Of a stretch of 64,000 bases of DNA, positions 58,456-64,000 are shown one piece after another. Where the stretch lies: contig CANXME010000202.1 of assembly GCA_948144175.1 (NCBI GenBank), forward strand, positions 1,575,253-1,639,252. The letters run 5' to 3'. Both the position numbers and the translations under genes were made by a program. Each line of letters starts with the position of its first letter. The stretch's first letter is position 1. Under the pieces are notes generated by a model. That model worked only from the letters and a program-made list of their open reading frames with translations, made no database searches and was not told the DNA's origin. The DNA is from Closterium sp. NIES-65. Taxonomy: Eukaryota > Streptophyta > Zygnematophyceae > Desmidiales > Closteriaceae.

Positions 58456-61071
58456 GGAGCTAAGACTTACACCGCAACGCTTGGTGAGCGGATTCTATGG
58501 GACCCTCATGAGGATAAGGATGTCTACAATGAGATGTGGCAGATCCCTATGGTCCCAATGCCTAAGGATAGGCAAGTGGCAGCAAGCGTCAGCACCAAGG
58601 GTGAAGCGGTTGGTAGCGCTATGGTGCGAACGATGGAGCCAAGGAGAAAGAGTCAAAAGTGCAATCTTGGAGGGACTAACAAGCTTGGAGAAAACAAGGA
58701 GAGTGGTGCAACATCTAAGAAGCAGCACAAGGGTGAGCAGAGCCCTGAGGCAGCAGCGCAGGAGGAGTACGGAGAGAGCATGTGGGGCGCTATTGCGAGC
58801 GCGGCATTCTCCAATCCGACTTCGGCTACGGGGGTGTGTGATTGGATCACCTTGCATCGGCGCATGGGGCATGTGGCCTTGTCCATCTTGCAGCAGCTAG
58901 TGAAGAATGTGATGGTTGCTGGCATACGTGTGAAGGGGGAGCCCGTTGAGGTACTTTGCTGCCCAACGTGGATGCAAGCCAAGTTCACCCGTTTCCTGTT
59001 CTCTAGCTCAGAGGGAACGACTAAGGCACCGTTTGATAAGATGGTGATGGACGTGGTGGGCCCCTTGAAGCTTGGAGCTGCTGGAGCAGAGTATTTCTTC
59101 ACCATTGTCGACGTCTACACCCGCATGACTTAGGTGTACGTATTGTCAAAGAAGAGCGACGTGGCTGAAACAGTGAAGACCGATTGGTTGCCGATGGTGG
59201 AGCGGCAACAGGACTGGCTAGTGAAGTCAATCCGCACCGATCAAGGGGGAGAGTTCCTGAGCAAGGAGTTCTCATTCTGGCTGAACAAGAATGGCATAAG
59301 ACACTCCCTCACCATGCCATTCCCCCCTAAAATGAACGGCATTGCGGAGCGAACGAACCACACAATTTCGGAGACGGCAAGCGGGATGCTCATTGAAGCC
59401 GGGCTACCCGATTATTTTTTGTATGATGTGGTGCGGAGTGTGTGTGTTGCAAAGAACAGAACTTTGACTCATGTGGGAGCAGAAAAATGGGTGCCCTATG
59501 TGGAGTGGATCGGAAGGAAGCCAAAGGTGGATATGCTTCGGGTGTTCGGGTGCATGTGCATGGCTCTCGTACCTAAGCATCTTCGGCACAATAAGCTTGG
59601 TGCCAAGGTGATATGGGCTGTGCACTTGAGCATAGCTCAAAACAGCAAGGGGTGGCTTTTTTGGGACCCATTCACCAAGAAATTCTTGGTGAGCAGGGAT
59701 TGCAAGTTCATGGAGAACCTGATGGACAAGGACAGGAAGGCAGAGAATGAGGCGAAGATAGGCGTGCGGTCTGGGGAGGTGAAGAGTTCGTGTTTGGAGC
59801 ATGTGGAACTGCCTTTGGAGCTGAGCAGCACCACCACCACCACAAGACTATCTTCCCTTGTGAATGGGGGAGAGGAGGACATGGATGCAGAGTTAGAAGA
59901 GGAGGAGGTGCAGCAAGTGAGTGAGCCTGCACCGACACTTCCTTCCCGCACTACGAGTGCTCCACGGATTCGAGTCACCCCACAGCAACGCTAAGAGAGC
60001 CTTCATGTCCATGCAGTTGAGGAAGCAGGAAGGAGCAAGAGGAGAGTTCAACCTCCTAACAGGCTGACATATGATGCACCGGGAAAGCCGGTCTAGATAG
60101 CCTTAGCCGGAGCGGCGCTTGTGGTCGGAGATGACGAGGAAAGTGACTACGAGGAGTGTGCCTTCGCATTCTTCTCTCCGGTGGAGATGCTGGGAGAACC
60201 AGCAACTCTCAAGGAGGCCTTGGAGAGTAGTGATTCTGGGGAGTGGAAGAAGGTCATGGAGAATGAGCTGAAGAGCATTGAGGAGAATGACACATGGGGA
60301 TTGGTGGAGCTTCCGGAGGGACGTAAGGTGATAACGTCCCAGTGGCTCTTCAAGATCAAGTCCAATGTCGACGGCAAGATCGAGCGCTACAAGTCTAGGC
60401 TTGTGGCTAAGGGGTTCCAGCAGAAGGAGAAAGTGGACTACAAGGAGTTGTTTGCTCCCGTGGTGAAGCCGACAACGCTGCGAACCCTACTCGCGGGGGC
60501 TGCCATCAAAGGAAGGGTGGTGAAGCAGATGGATGTAACAACCGCGTTCCTGAACGGCATCGATGAGGAGGAGATTTCTATGGCGCAGCCAAAGGGGTTT
60601 GATGATGAGAGTGGCAGAGTATGAAGATGAAGAAAGGCCCTCTATGGGCTGAAGCAAGCCCCTATGCAATGATACTTGAAGCTGTGAGAAGTTTTGGAGA
60701 TCGGCTTCATTCCCTCAACGGCAGATCACTCCTTGTTCATGCTTGGCAAGGGGGAGAAGAGGAGCTTCATGGTAGTGCACGTGGGTGACATCCTCATAGT
60801 CTCACCCTCCTCTCACCTTGTTAAAGAGGTGATGCTTAAGCTTCAGGACAAGTTCAAGTGCAAAGCCCTTGGTGAAGTTAACTCTTACCTCAGGCTTCAT
60901 ATCGAGCGAGACATAGAGAAGCGGTGCATGTGGGTGCACCAACGAAAGTACCTGGAGGCCTTGGTTGCCAACTTTGGGCAGAGTGAAGGTCATGTGGCTA
61001 CTCCATTCCCTTCTCGGTTCAAGTGTGTGAAGGGACCAGAGGAGGAGAGCACCGATTTCACTCACTCGTAG
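58417..61071 (+). pseudogene. Copia D pol: integrase and RT with damaged active site
   Basis: One frame with stops at 59131, 59992, 60094 and several at 60622-60690. The pre-integrase is WITLHRRMGHVALSILQQL. Integrase has KMVMDVVGP, RTDQGGEF and MNGIAERTN, so the three acids remain. RT has DTWGLVELPEGRKVITSQWLF region landmarks, VAKGFQQKEKVDYKELFAPV and QMDVTTAFLNG. The catalytic YVDD motif reads HVGD (near 60778), so one catalytic Asp is gone. No protease motif (DTGA/DSGA) is visible between gag and integrase. The frame is lost at 61071. Confidence 0.82.
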
Positions 61072-61371
61072 GCAGAATTATGTACGCGGCAGTTAACACA
61101 CGATCAGACGTCATCTTTGCTACCGGGCAGCTGGCTTGGGTTGTGCAATGCCTAAATGAGGAGCAGATAGCAGCTGGAATGAGGGTGGCTAAGCATCCTG
61201 GCCAAACACCGACCCTTTGGCTGCAATACTCGGCAGCGCCGCAAAGGCGCCAAACGGGCGTGGATGGTGTAAAACCTGGGCGTTTGTTCCTCACCGCCTA
61301 CTCGGATGCTTCTTATGCATCAAAGTAAGAGGACATGACAAGTATGGGAGGCTTTATCTGCTTTGTGTGTG
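61072..61371 (+). pseudogene. Copia D RNase H start
   Basis: After a frame change: VGRIMYAAVNTRSDVIFATGQLA (end of RT region), then TAYSDASYASK with the first RNase H Asp, a stop at 61326-61328, and GGFICFVCGS. The remaining RNase H and the 3' LTR are absent. Confidence 0.72.
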
Positions 61372-61768
61372 GAAGCCTTGAGCCACGTAACGCGCCTTGA
61401 AGACAGGTGGAGAACCCGGCGGCCGCTTCACCCTGAAAATCCACATGCCACTGACAATGTTCGCCCCAGGTGGGGGAACCTCGTCGACATAGGTGCCTGT
61501 GGACTTCCAAGAAGCCATCTCTGCGTCCATGGCTGACTGCCACTAAGAGGAGTGACCCTCTATTGCCTCTGCGTAAGAGCGCGGGGTCAGGATGTTTGGT
61601 GCATCCGGGTCTCCCTCAGGGGCAAGCAGCATGGACACGAGATGAGGTAAAGGAGCAGCAAAACACTGGAACTCCTCCTGCTTGTCCTCAAGGACGTCTG
61701 TGCTAAGAGAACACTCACCCCCGACGGATGGAGGACGACAGACTCAGACTCAACAAGACTAGCGGCGT
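61372..61768 (-). pseudogene. A/B-family Copia fragment, minus strand, copy 1
   Basis: The minus-strand reading gives ASLVESESV, STDVLEDKQEEFQC, LAPEGDPDAPNILTPRSYAEA, MDAEMASWKSTGTYV, VSGMWIFRVKRPPGS and a KARYVA-like end. This is the linker-to-RT start seen at about 46510-46900 in A. Joined at both ends to unrelated elements: D on one side, a Ty3/Gypsy integrase on the other. Confidence 0.85.
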
Positions 61769-62950
61769 GAGAGAAAGACATTGCGGTAAAGAAGGGTTCA
61801 GGAAAGATTTGGGTACCGAACTTTGCCCCGCTCCGAGAGATCTTACCAGAGGAGTTTCATGACGTAGCATACGCGGGACATTGCGGGAGTGACAAGACGT
61901 TATCGGAGACTTGTCAGTAGCCCCGAATGGCAGCAGACATGCAGCAGTTCGTCACCTCATGCGACACGTGCCATTGGATGAAGAGTAGCATGAAAAAAAA
62001 GCGGGGTTATTTCAGTCTCCATCCGTACCGGAGCAGCCATCACAAGTCGTTAGCCTTGACTTCATTACAGGGCTACCTCACGAGGCCATGATGCTATACT
62101 CATGGTGATTGATAAAGTCTCTTAAATGGGACATTTCATCCCGACCAACGCCACAGCTATTGCTGAAGCAACCGTTCGCATTTTCTTCAACCTCATCATC
62201 ACTATCCACGTCATCCCCGCTACTCTCATATCGGACAGAGACCCAAAGTTCACCAGAAGTTCGGAAGGGAACTCGTGGGTTTGCTTGGGACAAAGCCTGC
62301 GATGAATTCGGCATACCACCCTCAGACAGACGGACAGACGGAGCGACTTAATCAAGTGGTTTCACGGTTACTGCACAGACCTTGCAAAGACGACATCAGC
62401 GACTGGGATCTACAGTTACCGACACTTGAGTTTGCTAACAACAACGCGTCACATGCGAAAATCTCCATTCTTCATGTGCTACCGACGAGAACCACTTACA
62501 CCACAGCAGCCAACCACACCGGCACACGTCCAAGCCGCACATGACTTCATCACCACCATTTTGCAGGTATGGGAGAAGACTCAGCAACCTCCCAATACAA
62601 TGCTGAACTCCCAGAAGCAGTATGTCGATCGACAGCGACAAGATCACTCGGTAGCAGTCGGGGATTCAGTTCTTCTAGGCACACGCAACTTGGACTCATC
62701 CCACCTTCCGTCCAAGCTCCGGCCTCGCTTCTGTGGTCCCTTTTCTGTCGAGGAGAAGGAGACACAAGTAACATCCCGCTTGCGCTTACCTACTACGTGG
62801 AAGCTTCACAACGCTTTCCATGTTCAGTTTTGAAGCCATACAAAACCCCAACCAGAAGTTCATGGATGAAAGCTACCGCCACTACCACCTGTTCTTGTAC
62901 AGGATGAACCATAGTATGAGGTGGAACACGTTCTTACTCATCCACACCAG
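61769..62950 (+). pseudogene. Ty3/Gypsy chromovirus integrase and start of chromodomain, copy 1
   Basis: Plus-strand readings across shifting frames. KIWVPNFAPLREILPEEFHD with the zinc-binding H...H (HDVAYAGHCG) and C..C (SCDTCH), then integrase core SLDFITGLP, LISDRDPKFTR and YHPQTDGQTERLNQV. After the core come LLGTRNLDSSHLPSKLRPRF and TWKLHNAFHVQF. The last codons read PVLVQDEP-stop-YEVEHVLTHPHQR, the beginning of a chromodomain. Several frameshifts and stops (after LSETCQ, after the LDFITGLP region, after DPKFTR) make it a dead fragment. No LTR, protease or RT present. Confidence 0.83.
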
Positions 62951-62956
62951 CGCATT

Positions 62957-63288
62957 CCACATGCCACTGACAATGTTCGCCCCAGGTGGGGGAACCTCGT
63001 CGACGTAGGTGCCTGTGGACTTCCAAGAAGCCATCTCTGCGTCCATGGCTGACTGCCACTGAGAGGAGTGACCCTCTATTGCCTCTGCGTAAGAGCGCGG
63101 GGTCAGGATGTTTGGTGCATCCGGGTCTCCCTCAGGGGCAAGCAGCATGGACACGAGATGAGGTAAAGCAGCAGCAAAACACTGGAACTCCTCCTGCTTG
63201 TCCTCAAGGACGTCTGTGCTAAGAGCACACTCACCCCCGACGGATGGAGGACAGACAGACTCAGACTCAACAACAAGACTAGCAGCGT
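62957..63288 (-). pseudogene. A/B-family Copia fragment, minus strand, copy 2
   Basis: Repeats 61441-61768 at an offset of 1,516-1,520 bp with a few substitutions and two small indels (a net 4 bp). On the minus strand it reads continuously from HAASLVVESESVC to ANIVSGMW, then enters the preceding chromovirus tail. The copy starts at CCACATGCC, directly after the truncated chromodomain. Confidence 0.85.
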
Positions 63289-64000
63289 GAGAGAAAGACA
63301 TTGCGGTAAAGAAGGGTTCAGGAAAGATTTGGGTACCGAACTTTGCCCCGCTCCGAGAGATCTTACCAGAGGAGTTTCATGACGTAGCACACGCGGGACA
63401 TTGCGGGAGTGACAAGACGTTATCGGAGACTTGTCAGTAGCCCCGAATGGCAGCAGACATGCAGCAGTTCGTCACCTCATGCGACACGTGCCATTGGATG
63501 AAGAGTAGCATGAAAAAAAAGCGGGGTTATTTCAGTCTCCATCCGTACCGGAGCAGCCATCACAAGTCGTTAGCCTTGACTTCATTACAGGGCTACCTCA
63601 CGAGGCCATGATGCTATACTCATGGTGATTGATAAAGTCTCTTAAATGGGACATTTCATCCCGGCCAACGCCTCAGCTATTGCTGAAGCAACCGTTCGCA
63701 TTTTCTTCGACCTCATCATCACTATCCACGTCATCCCCACTACTCTCATATCGGACAGAGACCCAAAGTTCACCAGAAGTTCGGAAGGGAACTCGTGGGT
63801 TTGCTTGGGACAAAGCCTGCGATGAATTCGGCATACCACCCTCAGACAGACGGACAGACGGAGCGACTTAATCAAGTGGTTTCACGGTTACTGCACAGAC
63901 CTTGCAAAGACGACATCAGCGACTGGGATCTACAGTTACCGACATTTGAGTTTGCTAACAACAACGCGTCACATGCGAAAATCTCCATTCTTCATGTGCT
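63289..64000 (+). pseudogene. Ty3/Gypsy chromovirus integrase, copy 2, runs off window
   Basis: Near-identical to 61769-62480 at an offset of 1,520 bp, with the same stops and the same frame losses, so the copies arose after decay. Differences such as CCGACCAACGCC/CCGGCCAACGCC show they are distinct copies. Confidence 0.85.

Larger units (their letters stand above)
57407..61371 (+). mobile_element. Copia element D, degenerate, 3' end missing
   Basis: Primer site, gag, pre-integrase, integrase, RT and the start of RNase H in Copia order on the plus strand. It ends near 61371, where a minus-strand A/B-family fragment begins. It has many stops and at least two frame changes. It is a different family from A/B: less GC-rich, richer in Lys/Glu and with a longer LTR. 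Confidence 0.82.
61441..64000. repeat. Tandem duplication of a 1.52-kb Copia/chromovirus unit
   Basis: Unit 1 is 61441-62956 and unit 2 is 62957 onward, truncated by the window end. The offset is 1,516 bp in the Copia part and 1,520 bp in the chromovirus part. The two members are in opposite orientation to each other within the unit. Confidence 0.87.

Noticed and set aside
62882-63301. 139-codon minus-strand ORF as a functional gene
   Set aside because: It is an A/B-family Copia fragment read across a fusion point into the chromovirus tail; its ends are set by the rearrangement.

Overview
The window looks like nuclear, heterochromatic DNA from a plant-type eukaryote, probably a streptophyte alga or early-diverging land plant. 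The evidence is a primer-binding site of the plant initiator-tRNA-Met type (TGGTATCAGAGC at 57409), several Ty1/Copia elements, a Ty3/Gypsy chromovirus fragment, a non-autonomous hAT element and a spliced GT-AG gene. The species cannot be named from the sequence. There are no rRNA, tRNA, CRISPR or prokaryotic operon features.

Region 1 (1-34286) is a very long satellite with a 24-bp monomer that translates as MHEPITTR. It runs 1-19923 (about 830 monomers, open at the window edge) and 22239-34286 (exactly 502 monomer lengths), with multi-monomer higher-order duplications. A 2.3-kb spacer (19924-22238) separates the arrays and holds an orphan Ty3/Gypsy-type gag and an unrecognised minus-strand ORF. 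The period is a multiple of three and four of six frames lack stops in the consensus, so the giant ORFs over the array are almost certainly by-products.

Region 2 (34275-38842, minus strand) is the one convincing host-type gene. It has two exons with a 230-bp intron and encodes about 1,445 residues. Two copies of a CENP-B/Tigger-type helix-turn-helix module are embedded in low-complexity sequence. It is transcribed toward the satellite, and its reading frame ends on a stop codon supplied by the satellite's first unit. A CENP-B-like DNA-binding protein gene abutting a large satellite is the most interesting feature of the window.

Region 3 (38894-64000) is a stack of transposons. A minus-strand Copia 3' half (element E, 39614-41818) carries a 1,038-bp hAT-type element with a perfect 8-bp target duplication. 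E is cut by Copia element A (41819-55986), and A is itself split inside its reverse transcriptase by a full-length related Copia, element B (47336-54732, LTRs 126 bp, 3 mismatches). Then come the 3' end of another Copia (C), an 839-bp putative LTR, a degenerate Copia (D, to 61371), and a roughly 1.52-kb unit made of a minus-strand A/B-family Copia fragment joined to a chromovirus integrase fragment. That unit is present in tandem and its second copy runs off the window. All transposon polyproteins here are broken by stops, frameshifts or catalytic-site changes, so none looks autonomous as read.
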